Of a DNA stretch of 64,000 bases, positions 11,546-23,194 are shown piece after piece; within the stretch, counting starts at the first letter, position 1, and the number at the start of each line of letters is the position of its first letter. Both the position numbers and the translations under genes were made by a program. Source of the stretch: Liolophura sinensis (taxonomy: Eukaryota > Mollusca > Polyplacophora > Chitonida > Chitonidae); the NCBI RefSeq assembly GCF_032854445.1, contig NC_088307.1:29790484-29854483 (forward strand). The letters are read 5' to 3'. The notes below the pieces were generated by a model, which worked only from the letters and a program-made list of their open reading frames with translations, was not told the origin of the DNA and searched no databases.

Positions 11546-12445
11546 ATGCATTGTACACGCATTTTATTATGTATTTTGTATTTTATAATGGCTATGGACC
11601 TAGCTAAGCTAATGACAAATATAAAACTACAGAATCTATAACTAGTGGTAGTTTGAGTGGTGGAAAGCATTGGAAACCCGGCAGGACATGCATATAAAGG
11701 GTATATGCTCAGAATAAGATGGTTTAACATTTTAGAAAAGTTTATGAGATTGTGGACAATTTGGACCAGACGTAAAGTACGCAGAGGCACAGGACTGGAG
11801 TGTTAGGCATATAATCCAATATTTAATATTAAACGGCCTTAAAAGTTATAAATGTATATAATAGGCAAAAATCTAACAGACACCTTCTACTGAAATGGGG
11901 AAAAATAATAAAAAAACTTACATATGGTGAGCCAGCTGTTATTTTTGTTTGAAAAGGCGGTGAAAGTCATGGCGGCTCGTGAGCTTTCCACATCTATCCC
12001 TCAGCAATTTGCGCGAAATATGATCAGGAAAAAATAATCACTTCCCTATAGTGGGTCTACAACTAATCATTCTTTCTAACACATATTGCAGCCTCGCTTT
12101 AAAACTTTCCTTATGCGCACTGAAGCGCAGCAGACATACTTCGGGATTCATCTTACATGTGCTGTATGAATAATACTCAACTCTTTATATCCATGTTGTT
12201 TGGGCCCGCTGTAGGGATTCCCTAAATAAGGTGTGGCGTGCCCTAGTTTTGACAAGAAACGAGTTTTGTACATTGTATATGTATAAGTGGGGGTTGTAAT
12301 GGCGTACTCCACACCGTCCAACTCAATGACATACCCGATCATTCACCTGCTCAGTTTTCTTATACCTTACATAGTAATGATCAATAATATAGGCATGATC
12401 AATAATCCTCTTATTTAAGCAGCTATCGTTATTTCCAAGTCAATA
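11546..12445. other. Unassigned AT-rich gap
   Basis: No gene or element was recognised. Confidence 0.5.
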
Positions 12446-12690
12446 TTTATTTAATTATTTATTTATTTATTTACTTATTTAATAATTTATTTATTTGATT
12501 GATGTTTTACGCCGTACTCAAGAATATTTCATTTATCTGAGGGCGGCCAGCACTAAGGTGAGAGGAAACCAGGCAGAGCCTGGGGGAAACCCATGACCAT
12601 CCACAGGTTGCTGGAAGACGTCCCCACCTAAGGCCGGAGAGGAAGCCAACATGATCTGGACCCGAACCCACAGCGACCGCACTGGTGAGT
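12446..12690 (-). mobile_element. SINE family A, minus orientation
   Basis: Starting from its tail, the copy reads (attt)n, gatgttttacgccgtactca, agggcggccagcact, ccacaggttgctgg, ggccggagaggaagcc and cacagcgaccgcactggtga. The head lies to the right, where a second partial copy follows at once. Confidence 0.8.
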
Positions 12691-12765
12691 TATTATTTAT
12701 TTATTTATTTGTTTGATTGGTGTTTTACGCCGTACTCAAGAATACCGCACTGGTGAGAGGCTCAT
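12691..12765 (-). mobile_element. Second, internally deleted SINE family A fragment
   Basis: Immediately after the previous copy comes another tail (tatttatttatttgtttgat) with gtgttttacgccgtactcaa. This jumps directly to accgcactggtgagaggctc, so most of the body is deleted between the two ends. It appears to be a tandem or nested SINE event. Confidence 0.7.
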
Positions 12766-14274
12766 GGAGCATTCAATTCTGTACAAGCGGTCATTAAAGT
12801 AAATCTGCAGAAGTTGTTTGTTAACTAGATCTGTAAACCAAATCCAAGTCGTTTCAAAAAGAGTAGTGAATAACTCCGAGCTAGAGATCTTTGGGCACAG
12901 AAAGTGCAAAACAAGTTGAATTTATTTCATGATACGCATTTTCTCGGTAGCATAACTCGTATAATCGTGACATATGGATGATATCTCAGTATTTTAAACA
13001 TACTGGTTATGCAATCACAACAGTGTGTATGTTAGACTAAACTGGAAAGTGATCAAACTGGCTATGCATAAGCACTCGCTTACCCGACTCATCTGCGCGT
13101 GTTTGTGACGAAGCTCATATAGGCAATTGCTTAAACAGTCTTAACTCATCCAAGACTATACATAAAATTTGTACTGATGCTCCTGTTTTATGAATGTGAA
13201 TATAATACAGACGAAAACAGATATATCTATAGTGTTCTGTTTATCAATTCACATGACGTCACGTGCCTTCAGTCTCTTTCAGAACCATTCTGAGATAAAA
13301 TTAGTCCTATGAGTGCGTGTCTTCATTTTTCGGTTTACTGGAGCATAAACTCAGAAACTGGAACAATCGGACTGTGTCTTACGAACGTAAATTCGGGAAA
13401 ATTAAATTATTTGTGGATATACGACGTAACTGTTTGTGCATCGTAACGATAAGCTATAATTGCTTTGTTTTGAGACTTTTCTGTCTACTGAGATAGGTTT
13501 CGTCTGCTAGCAGTTCGATACGAGTCATTCTCAGTGCAATGATTCATGTAATTTTCTGTTAGGATGCAGATTGCGCAGTGTTTTTACCCTGTTTGATCTA
13601 TTGGGGAACAGTAGAGGGTCTTCAGCCAAACTAAAACCGAACTTTTTGTCATGCAATGGAGGCCGCGTGCTGGTTTGAAAGGAGGACCTGGGGTTAACTA
13701 GGAACTAAATTCTCTGGGAGTGAGGCGGTATATCCGGTTTACATTTATTTACAGACTGTATATCGTTTCATACAATATTTATTCTTATTGTTCATTATAG
13801 CTGAAATGTTAGATACTTACTAATGGTGAAGAACATTTCGCTTTTAATCAAGTCACTCTGTGCACCGCACAGCATTCAGAACACTGTCCATGTCGTTTTG
13901 CACTCGGGCCTAATTACTTGAGCCAATGAAACCGTACCAAACAAATTATACTGCACGAAGTCTCACATTTCCCATGAACGATGGCCTTATGTGCCAGTCT
14001 GTGAATTTAGTTAGACGAAAATAATATTATATTAGGCTACGGTATGATGCTATCGGAGTTTTTGTAACGTGGTTTGACAACGCCGCTATGGTCGCTAGGG
14101 TAATACTACATTGCTAGAAAATTATATCGTGTGTAAGGGTAGATAAATCATTTTAAAGGACTCACAAATTGTACAATATCCTCATCAAAAAGATGACAAC
14201 AAATCATATAACGTGTCAGGAAGTGGGATTGAACTGGGCTTAAACGGCGCAGTCATTTTTTTCTTATATGCATT
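12766..14274. other. Unassigned 1.5-kb stretch
   Basis: No coding exon with convincing similarity, RNA gene or repeat was seen. Stops are dense in all frames. Confidence 0.5.
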
Positions 14275-16849
14275 GTAAATCCAAATACCATTAACTGTTG
14301 TAGCCAAAACATGTATTTCATAACTGTTGTGATACCCTACACAAGTATTTCATAACTGTTGTTATAGCCTAAACATGTGTTTCATAACAATTGTAACAGT
14401 GTATACATGTATTACATAAATGTTGTTAAGGCCTACGAATGTTTTTCATACCTGCTGTTATGGCCTACACATGTATTTCATAACTGCTGATAGCCTAGAC
14501 ATCTATTTCATAACTGTCGTGATGGCCTACACATATATTTCATAACTGTTTTCATAGCCTACATATGTATTTTATTAATGTTGTTATGGCCTACACATGT
14601 ATTTTATAACTGCTGTGATGGCCTACACATGTATTTCATAACTGTTGTGATGGCCTACACATGTATTTCATAACTGTTGTGTTGGCCTGCACATGTATTT
14701 CATAACTGCTGTGATGGCCTACATCTGTATTTCATAACTGTTGTGATAGTCTACAAATGTATTTCATACCTGTTGTTATAGCCTACACATGTATTCTATA
14801 ACCGTTCTTAAAGCCTAAACATGCATTTCATAACTGTTGTGATAGACTACACTTATAGGCCATAACAACGGCTCTGAAATACATGTATAGGCTATCACAA
14901 GAGTTTTGAAACACATGTACAGGCTATTACAACAGTTATGAAACACATGTATAGGCCATCACAACAGTTATGAAAAACATGTACAGGCTATTACAACAGT
15001 TATGAAATACATGTGTAGGTCATCACAACAGGTAAGAAATACATTTGTAGGCCATGTGCAGACACATGTATTTCATAACTGTTGTGATAGCCTACACATG
15101 CATTTTATAAGTGTTGTCATGGCCTGTACAAGTATTTCATAACTGTTTTGATAGCCTACACATGTATTTTATAACCGTTCTTAAAGCCTACACATGTATT
15201 TCATAACTGTTGTGATGGCCTACACATGTATTTCATAACTGTTGTGATGGCCTACATCTGTATTTCATAACTGCTGTGATCGCCTACACATGTATTTCAT
15301 AACTGTTGTGATCGCCTACACATGTAGTTCATAACTGTTGTGATCGCTTACACATGTATTTTATAACTGTTGTGATTGCCTACACATGTGTTTCATAACT
15401 GTTGTTAGGGCCTACACATGTATTTCATAACTGTTGTGATGGCCTACACATGTATTCCATAACTGTTGTAATGGCCTACACATGTATTTCATAACTGCTG
15501 ATAGCCTAGACATCTATTTCATAACTGTTGTAATGGCCTACACATGTATTTCATAACTGCTGTTATGGCCTACACATGTATTTCATAATTGCTGCTATGG
15601 CCTATACATGTATTTCATAACTGCTGTGATCGCCTACACATGTATTTCATAACTGTTGTGATGGCCTACATCTGTATTTCATAACTGTTGTGATAGTCTA
15701 CAAATGTATTTCATACCTGTTGTTATAGCCTACACATGTATTTTATAACCGTTCTTAAAGCCTACACATGCATTTCATAACTGTTGTGATGGCCTACACA
15801 TGTATTTCATAACTGTTGTAATGGTCTACACATGTATTTCATAACTGTTGTGATGGCCTACACATGTATTTCATAACTGTTGTGATGGCCTACACATGTA
15901 TTTTATAACTGTTGTGATGGTCTACACATGTAGTTCATAACTGTTGTGATGGCCTACACATGTATTTTATAACTGTTGTAATGGTCTACACATGTATTTC
16001 ATAACTGTTGTAATGGTCTACACATGTATTTCATAACTGTTGTGATGGCCTACACATGTATTTCATAACTGTTGTGATGGCCTACACATGTATTTTATAA
16101 CTGTTGTTAGGGCCTACACATGTATTTCATAACTGTTGTGATGGCCTACACATGTATTTCATAACTGTTGTGATTGCCTACACATGTGTTTCATAACTGT
16201 TGTAATGGCCTACACATGTATTTTATAACTGTTGTGATGGCCTACACATGTATTTCATAACTGCTGTGATCGCCTACACATGTATTTCATAACTGTTGTG
16301 ATGGCCTACATCTGTATTTCATAACTGTTGTGATAGTCTACAAATGTATTTCATACCTGTTGTTATAGCCTACACATGTATTTTATAACCGTTCTTAAAA
16401 GCCTACACATGCATTTCATAACTGTTGTGATAGACTACACTTATAGGCCATAACAACGGCTCTGAAATACATGTATAGGCTATCACAACAGTTATGAAAA
16501 ACATGTACAGGCTATTACAACAGTTATGAAATACATGTGTAGGTCATCACAACAGGTAAGAAATACATTTGTAGGCCATGTGCAGACACATGTATTTCAT
16601 AACTGTTGTGATAGCCTACACATGCATTTTATAAGTGTTGTCATGGCCTGTACAAGTATTTCATAACTGTTTTGATAGCCTACACATGTATTTTATAACC
16701 GTTCTTAAAGCCTACACATGTATTTCATAACTGTTGTGATGGCCTACACATGTATTTCATAACTGCTGTGATCGCCTACACATGCATTTCATAACTGTTG
16801 TGATGGCCTACACATATATTTCATAACTCTTTTCATAGCCTACATATGT
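14275..16849. repeat. 32-bp minisatellite, main block
   Basis: The 32-bp unit is made of tgatggcctacacatg and tatttcataactgttg. About 80 copies lie here. Two internal blocks are inverted relative to the rest (about 14,855-15,060 and 16,443-16,580). The second block and its flanks repeat the first with about two units missing, so the array has expanded by segments of several hundred bases. It continues at 17,529 after a LINE insertion. Confidence 0.92.
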
Positions 16850-17528
16850 CAGCATTACTATTTCCGTACTGTACGATTCTTTTGTGACATTTTCCTCGAT
16901 TCTGCATTGTAGGATGCTGATGGGACAGAGCGCTCTTCACGCAGACTTATTTACCAATGGCCTTTCAGATGACCAGTCATGTCATAAATGTAATTACAAA
17001 TGTGAAAATTCTCATCATTTTCTTATTGAATGTCCCGCATATGCCGCTCAAAGGAAGCACATGTTCGACAGGTTTACTAAAACGATTTCTCCAAATGCTC
17101 ACTTATCTATTTTCCTTCCGTATTGCTCAAAACATATCTCAAATATTTTACTTTTTGGATCAAATGACCTATCTCTTGAAGACAATAAAACCATATTCTG
17201 TTCTGTGCACAAATTCATTCAAGATACTCGAAGATTTATCCATCGTACTCACCAAGTGGTTCAAACAAGCTCCTTTTAAGGTACAAAGTGCTAAGACTGA
17301 AACCCATTCCTAAATCTGTTATATAATCGGTACTTAATGAAGTATATGAGTGTGTGCAGTATTGGATGCCTATGTGTATTGTAAATATTGTAAATATTTT
17401 ATTCTTCACTATCAAGTTTTGATTATATAAATGCATGATGTATATAAGTTTGAGGAGACCCCCTAGTGACCCATGGGTTGTGGGATATCCTCAGTAAATA
17501 AATAAAGAATTAAATTAAATTAAATTAA
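16850..17528 (+). mobile_element. 5'-truncated LINE 3' end inserted in the 32-bp array
   Basis: The insert starts at cagcattactatttccg and ends in an A/T-rich (aatta)n tail. It is flanked on both sides by atatgt (16,844-16,849 and 17,529-17,534), a likely target-site duplication. The same target appears uninterrupted at 14,521-14,600 as cctacatatgtattttatta, so the pre-insertion sequence is visible within the same array. Only the LINE C-terminal coding end and the 3'UTR are present. Confidence 0.85.
16884..17279 (+). pseudogene. LINE ORF2 C-terminus with CCHC-like knuckle
   Basis: The open frame encodes about 120 residues with SCHKCNYKCENSHHFLIECP and YAAQRKHMF. This is the C-x2-C...H...C cysteine/histidine arrangement found at the C-terminal end of several LINE polyproteins after the RT (or RNase H) domain. 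The upstream part (endonuclease and RT) is absent because of 5' truncation, so the fragment is not expected to be functional. The clade was not determined. Confidence 0.7.
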
Positions 17529-17795
17529 ATATGTATTTTATTAATGTTGTTATGGCCTACACATGTATTTTATAACTGCTGTGATGGCCTACACATGTAT
17601 TTCATAACTGTTGTGATGGCCTACACATGTATTTCATAACTGTTGTGATGGCCTACACATGTATTTCATAACTGTCGTGATGGCCTACACATATATTTTA
17701 TAACTGTTGTGATAGCCTACACATATTTTTTATTACTGTTGTTATGGCCTACACATGCATTTCATAACTGTTGTTATGACCTGTGTATGTTTTTA
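17529..17795. repeat. 32-bp minisatellite, continuation
   Basis: The same 32-bp unit as 14,275-16,849 resumes directly after the LINE and ends about 140 bp beyond the 3' end of the mannanase gene. Confidence 0.9.
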
Positions 17796-17928
17796 CTACT
17801 GTTAGACAGGCATCAATCAATGAGTCAATAAAATGATCCAAGGTAAGTGAAGGGTATTCCACAACTTATTTAGACCAAACGTTTCTGGACCATTAACAAG
17901 TCACCAGTAACATGTACGCGGACTAATG

Positions 17929-17934
17929 TTTATT
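17929..17934 (-). promoter_or_regulatory. Poly(A) signal AATAAA overlapping the mannanase stop
   Basis: The minus strand reads GTTTAAATAAAC, so the TAA stop and an AATAAA hexamer overlap. If used, the 3'UTR would be extremely short. The 32-bp array begins only about 130 bp further on, so a short UTR would keep it out of the mRNA (inference). Confidence 0.5.
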
Positions 17935-18194
17935 TAAACATGCAGATTGAGCTTGACAAGGCCGCCTTTCGATTGGTCGTTATAGTTCCGCACTGACCGG
18001 ATGCCGTCCTCCTGGGTGATGAGATCGTCCGAGCACGACCCCTTGGGGCCCCGGGCATGCCAGCTCCAGGCCCCCGACCAGCCGTGGTTGTAGGCGTACT
18101 GATACTGTTGATTAATCGTCATGCCGCCACCGCAGTATTCACTGAATTCGGCTATCACTATTGGCTTATCCAGCTTGTAGTCGTCGGCATTTTT
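17934..18194 (-). CDS. Mannanase last exon with catalytic nucleophile
   Basis: The acceptor tctttctttttag precedes AAAAATGCCGACGAC. It encodes KPIVIAEFSEYCGGGM (nucleophile Glu) and GWSGAWSWHARGPKG, and ends GGLVKLNLHV then TAA. Confidence 0.9.
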   Translation of the reverse strand, partial: KNADDYKLDKPIVIAEFSEYCGGGMTINQQYQYAYNHGWSGAWSWHARGPKGSCSDDLITQEDGIRSVRNYNDQSKGGLVKLNLHV

Positions 18195-21100
18195 CTAAAA
18201 AGAAAGAACATTAAAATGATTGTCTCTTTTGGAGCCCTCGTCGAAGGGGTCGTTATATTGGATCAGGTAAGTGAAAAAATCGCCGAATTAGGACATCAAA
18301 TAGTTTTAAGTTTACTGAAACTGCGAATTTTAGTTAACAATTACGACTTTCATTGAACGCATTGGTAAATAACATTCTGTTAATGAATGATAATTAATGT
18401 GCTGCTTCACCTTTACTGCAGATATAGTGGTGTAGATATTGTGGTGCAGATATAGTGCCGCTTCACCGAAGCTGCAGATATAGTGGTGCAGATAACGCAG
18501 GTGCAAGAAATCTCATAAATCTTTCGAACAATGACAAAAACTAAGATGAAATCAAAGAGTAGAATTAGTCTCGCTTTTAAATATCCAACATATCCACGAT
18601 CTTTCAAGATAGCCTCGCAAAAACAGTTTAACCATTTGGATGCCTTCTTCACTATCAACAAACATGAACAACATGAACGAACATAAAAGAGAGTATAAAT
18701 TGCAAGTGTGATTAGTTTATATTTAATGTTTTTGACAAATCATGAGTAATTGCTTCGCTTGTGTCGTTAGGGGCCTGCTATAGAGTAGCACTGTTAGGTG
18801 TAGCAACAAGCAGCTCGTCTGTTTCGGAACCTAACCATCTTTTTCCTGTCTTCATTCCTTAAACAGAATGACAGCTGATAGTACATTGGTGACGTCATTG
18901 AAGCGCAACTGACTTATATAACTATACATGTAGGTCTTATGTTGCAGACTTGGGGCCACTAGAGCAAATCTAGATGCCCTGCCCTCACCTTTTGTGGGGT
19001 CATGGTGACAATAAATGTTGACGCTGTCTAAGGTTTGTTGAGGAGCACTTGTCCACCAATACGGTGTACAGATCTGTACGTCACGCGTGGGAAAGTCTGT
19101 CAGTAACTTGCCAAAGGTCGATGAGTCACTTCGTGCACTCCGAAATCCTCCTGTCGTATCTGCTGGCCGCAAACGTACATGTATAAGTGAAAAATTCTTT
19201 AAAATGGCGTTAAGCACTAATGAAATAAAAACACTTCAGGAACTTACCACTGTGGCTGATTGGTATGAATTTAACTGGTTCTGTATCTGGTACTGCGTGT
19301 GTGTTCTTACCAAGAAAGGGGCGTGTCCTTGATAGTGACTACTGGAACTGGCATAAGTATGCACCGTGTAGAAATCCAGATGTCCCTGAGAAATGGGTAG
19401 AAAATATCCATTATGCTGCCAAGTATAAATATGGGTAAAAAGATTATTTGGTTATATTTTTTTGATTGACGTTTTACGCCGTACTCAAGAATATTTCACT
19501 TATACGAGGGCGGATAACATTATGGTCGGACGAAACCAGGCAGCGCCAGGGGGAAACCCACAACCATGCGCAGGTTGCTGTCAGACCTTCCCACTTCCCG
19601 GCCGGAGAGGAAGCCAGCATGAGCTAGACTTTTTTGTTTCACTTGATTTTATATATGAATTCTATTGTAAGCCGTTCTGATTACTTTTATTAAGTTTGTT
19701 TTTAAATTGCAATCGCTTTCCTCTGCTGAAGTGCTTTCAATCCTTGTGATTAAGCATTCCTGAAGTTCATGAATTAGCTTTTATTAAATACAGTAAAATC
19801 TGAAATGAGTTCCATCTCGGCACATTGTGGGTGCAGTCACCTGGTTTCGTGCGCCAGCCAGCTTGAGGCAGTGGTCTGTGTAGAAATTCTTGGCGTAGAA
19901 CTGATCGGTAATGAACCATTGGTTAATCACACCCACAGTCACAAGACTTTTCGGGTCTTCCCGGTGGATGGCGTCCGCTTGCCAGTTCACAAACCTGCAC
20001 GAGGGAACGATGGTAGAGACGGTGTGGAGGGATGGCAGTAAGTGGTAAGAAGCCGATGATATAATAGTGGTAAGAAGCACGGGTTAGTGATAATAGGTTT
20101 GAGATATTGGTAAGGATCGTGGTATAGTGGTAATATTCATCATATAGTAGATATACACAAGCGTGAGATACTGGTAACGAACAAATTGCAGTGGTCACGA
20201 CCGCCATGTGTCTTAGCGCTTTTAATACATAATACATTTGATTGGCACATCCGAATTTTTCCATTTGCATAAATTTTTTGCCACCTAGAGCAGGTAAGTA
20301 CCTTGATGGATAACGGTGCCAGTTAATAAATTACGATCCGGCTAGACAACTTTAGTGTAGCCATCTGTATCAAGGTACAGAGTGGAATAAAACGTAACGA
20401 TACAAGTAATATGCGGCTTGATTTGATGAAGATGAAAGCTCCCTGTCGGTAAATGAAATGTTCCTTTTGAAAACTGATAAAAAACAATCACCAACTGGTC
20501 TCACTTTTGGATTTGTTGCATGGTGTATAGGTGAGCTTTTCCGCCTCCAGCGAAGCTCTTCGTGTCAAAGCAGCGCTCTGAGTTGTACAAGTACGGGATC
20601 ATTACGTTATTAGGCTCGTTGATTATGTCCCAGCCTCCTAGGGCGGGCTCGCTCTTCACCCCGCGAACGATGGGGATGAGGGCTTTGTTGATGTACGTGT
20701 CTAGCTTAGCCTCCGTCTTGATCAGCCCCTCCAGCTTGTCTGTCTGGTGGGTAGCGCCGTTCCACAGACAGAAGAACACGAGGATGTTGTACCTGTAGGC
20801 GGCCTGTAGGTACTGCTTCATGTCGCTGATCAGTGTACCGTCACGGTCTGGCGCTGTGACGAAACCGTGGCTGTCAAACTGCGGAGTGTTCTCACCCTCG
20901 ATGTGCAACCAGATTCCTGGAGCCATAAGTGATAAATGAGCAGACTGAGAAGTCAGTCAAACCCTGTATCTGAAGTAAGATCCGATACAAAAGTCGGTTG
21001 AAGATTATGACGATTTTCCTTTAGAATAGGAATGTCGATTTTATGATAATGTTTCTTTTAGAACAGGAATGCCGAGTTTAAGATTATCAGGTTTCTTTAT

Positions 21101-21863
21101 TAAGGTTTCTCTTGACATAGAAGATTAGGACAGTCCTTTTTCACACTACTCACCCCAGTGTTAGCTTGGCCTGTTTTGGAACGCACCTTATTACCCGATT
21201 GACTCGCAGACTGTGTCTACAGGAGCATTGTGTTTCTTAATCTAACAGAAATGATGACTTAACGTGGTTGATGTCATCTATCAGAACGATCACACCGACG
21301 TTCAGGTAGTACATCTACTAGGCCTATACATAGGTGATTAAACCCATGGATAAGTCTACCTCTATCATTGTTATGTGTTGAAAAAGGGCGTCCACCGAGT
21401 ACGCCGGGTTGGCGGGAGAGATGGTGTGGCAACGGCGTTGTAATCTCAGGGTGTACAAGATCCAAGACTGGTATTACCAAGGTCACGATAACTGCTAGGT
21501 GTTGTCTGACATAGCAATTGTATATTTTGACTGGGGGTGTCGTATAGAGTATTTAGCGAGGCTTTCGAATATGTGTCTTTGTTTCTTTGATGTTTCATAT
21601 TACCTCAATAATGCTGAGAGATGTTACCCGAGAAAGCAACTGTTGTAGGAGATAATGAGACGATCACATACGCACGGAATTGCCTCCAGCGTCATGAATA
21701 GCCTTCAGGTATCGTTCCAAATCCGCCTTGTTTTTGGCGTAAAGATGGTTGCCGAAATCTCTGGCGTAGTCATTCCAAGCTTGATTCATACCCGCCAAGA
21801 AGATTGTCTGACCATTGTGCTTGAACTTCTTTGTGGTTTTGTCCACTGTCAGAAAGTGAGCTC
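17934..21863 (-). CDS. Mannan endo-1,4-beta-mannosidase (GH5), five exons, N-terminal exon missing
   Basis: This is a secreted glycoside hydrolase that cleaves internal beta-1,4-mannosidic bonds in plant and algal mannans, and would be a digestive enzyme. The exons are 21863-21672, 20916-20505, 19994-19841, 19385-19311 and 18194-17934. All have GT/AG borders and matching phases, and together give about 364 residues, close to the mature length I recall for molluscan mannanases. Diagnostic parts in order: NGQTIFLAGMNQAWNDYARD; WLHIEGENTPQFD; GGWDIINEPN, whose E is the predicted acid/base; DFYTVHTYA; KPIVIAEFSEYCGG, whose E is the predicted nucleophile; and YNHGWSGAWSWHARGP. The general resemblance is to abalone, Aplysia and mussel GH5 (subfamily 10) enzymes. 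The first exon starts mid-codon, so a signal-peptide exon must lie upstream; it was not found with confidence. No frame break was seen. Confidence 0.9.
18405..18505. repeat. Small degenerate repeat in mannanase last intron
   Basis: Variants of ctgcagatatagtggtg recur about four times in the intron between exons d and the last exon. Confidence 0.6.
19311..19385 (-). CDS. Mannanase exon d (25 codons)
   Basis: The acceptor catttctcag precedes GGACATCTGG and the donor gtaaga follows TTCTTG. It encodes GHLDFYTVHTYASSSSHYQG and HAPFL. DFYTVHTY corresponds to the substrate-cleft strand with the conserved His-x-Tyr of GH5 mannanases. The exon is short and its frame is supported by phase 0 on both sides. 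Confidence 0.82.
19455..19632 (-). mobile_element. SINE family A in a mannanase intron
   Basis: A same-sense copy between mannanase exons c and d: gacgttttacgccgtactca, ttcacttatacgagggcgga, caggcagcgccagggggaaa, ggccggagaggaagccagca. The tRNA-like head is absent. Confidence 0.8.
19841..19994 (-). CDS. Mannanase exon c
   Basis: The acceptor ccctcgtgcag precedes GTTTGTGAACTGG, giving K-F-V-N-W. The exon encodes FVNWQADAIHREDPKSLVTV and FYTDHCLKLAGARNQ. It ends in phase 0 with donor gtgact. Confidence 0.88.
20505..20916 (-). CDS. Mannanase exon b with NEP acid/base motif
   Basis: The acceptor ggctccag precedes GAATCTGG, which completes the split Arg codon and then reads I-W-L-H-I-E-G. The exon carries the beta-strand residues ILVFFCLWNGA and the catalytic GGWDIINEPN. 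It ends inside the Lys codon of MQQIQK with donor gtgaga. Confidence 0.88.
21672..21863 (-). CDS. Mannanase exon a (N-terminal barrel start)
   Basis: The acceptor is tactctttccacag before GAGCTCAC. The donor comes after the C of the Arg codon in GGNSVR (gtatgtgatc). The exon encodes AHFLTVDKTTKKFKHNGQ through LKAIHDAGGNSV. It opens in phase 1, so one base comes from an upstream exon. Confidence 0.85.
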
Positions 21864-22554
21864 CTGTGGAAAGAGTACGATAAAGAGGTAACGGAAGCAC
21901 CAATGGGTAGTCAATTAAATTAGAGGCAGTATTCTTATAGAAAAAATAAGGCGAAGAGGTAACAAAAAGCAAGAATGACGGTGAATTAAAGTAGCATCTG
22001 TGCTCCTGTAGAAACAATAAGATGAAGAAGTACGAAAGCACCAATGGCGGGTAATAAATCTAGAGTCCGTAGTAATCGTCGTAGCGTGTTTCGTAACCAT
22101 AACCTAGCTTACCGCCGTAGTGTGGTACACGAATGTAATATAGTTACAGGATGCGATGTGACCATTGGAGATTACAGTCTCCGCCGCTCTAAGATTATAT
22201 TCTGTAATGATCACGTGACAAGTATACACATGAACCATCCAGACGGCTGCGTGAACGTTCGGGACAGAACTAGAGCAGAACACAAGGAATGTTTACGTTA
22301 TACGTGGTCTGTATTCCAGTCATGGGGCGACGTTATAACGATGTCTTATAAAATAGTACCTGAAGAACTTGTTACGGTTATGGTCAAAGAACTCCTGCCG
22401 GCAGTTGTCACAAATGTACACCATTATACACGTGTATTTAAATGGATGGATTAGTTGTAAGGCGATGTTTCTGAATACCTCAGCGGATGGACCATTCATC
22501 CATATACACATCTTCACGATACAAGAAAACCTGCCTGGGGTACAGTCAGCTTAA
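21864..22554. other. Region 5' of the known mannanase exons, no exon identified
   Basis: This should be intron or upstream sequence of the mannanase gene. A weak imperfect duplication is visible (21,880-21,960 versus 21,990-22,050, sharing gaggtaac/gaagtacg and gcaccaatgg). No convincing signal-peptide exon was seen. Confidence 0.4.
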
Positions 22555-22955
22555 CAAAGCATGGATGAGCTAGTAAAAAGCAAACATTGATGGGCCAGTT
22601 AAACCAAGTATGGAGGAGTCAGTTAAAACAAGCATGGAGGAGTCAGCTAAACCAAGCATGGAGGAGTCAGCTAAACCAAACATGGAGTAGTCAGTTAAAC
22701 CAAGCATGGATTAGTCAGTTAAACTAAGTATGGAAGAGTCACCTAAACCAAGCATGGAGGAGTCAGCTAAACCAAGCATGGAGGAGTTAGCTAAACCAAG
22801 CATGGATGTCACTTAAACCAAGCATGGATGAGTCAGTTAAACCAAGCACAGAGGAGTCAGTTAAACCGAGCATGGATGAGTCATTTAAACCAAGCACAGA
22901 GGAGTCAGTTAAACCGAGCATGGATGAGTCATTTAAACCAAGCATAGATGGAAGT
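22555..22955. repeat. 24-bp minisatellite, about 16 copies
   Basis: The unit is catggaggagtcagctaaac plus caag, with variants such as cacagaggagtcag and catggatgagtcattt. At 24 bp (eight codons) it gives repetitive open frames that are not genes. Confidence 0.85.
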
Positions 22956-23194
22956 TTGAGACTTAGGAACAGGTGACACCAAATCGACCAAGTAAACCAA
23001 TTATTCCTGAATTCTGCAAATATCATTTGAGAAATTTATTCATTTCGTTACAGAAATTTCGATACACTAAATAACATTGATAACGAGCAATGATAAATGT
23101 TTGGATCGTACTGATGTGTACCTCCAATCATCGAAGAAGGGGTTTGTCTGGTACATGACAAAAGTTGGTGGCATCAAACACCAATAAAAAAAAA

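Noticed and set aside
11351-11641. 96-residue plus-strand open frame rich in HMVHVTHG-like repeats
   Set aside because: It is mostly the translated acacatggt repeat.
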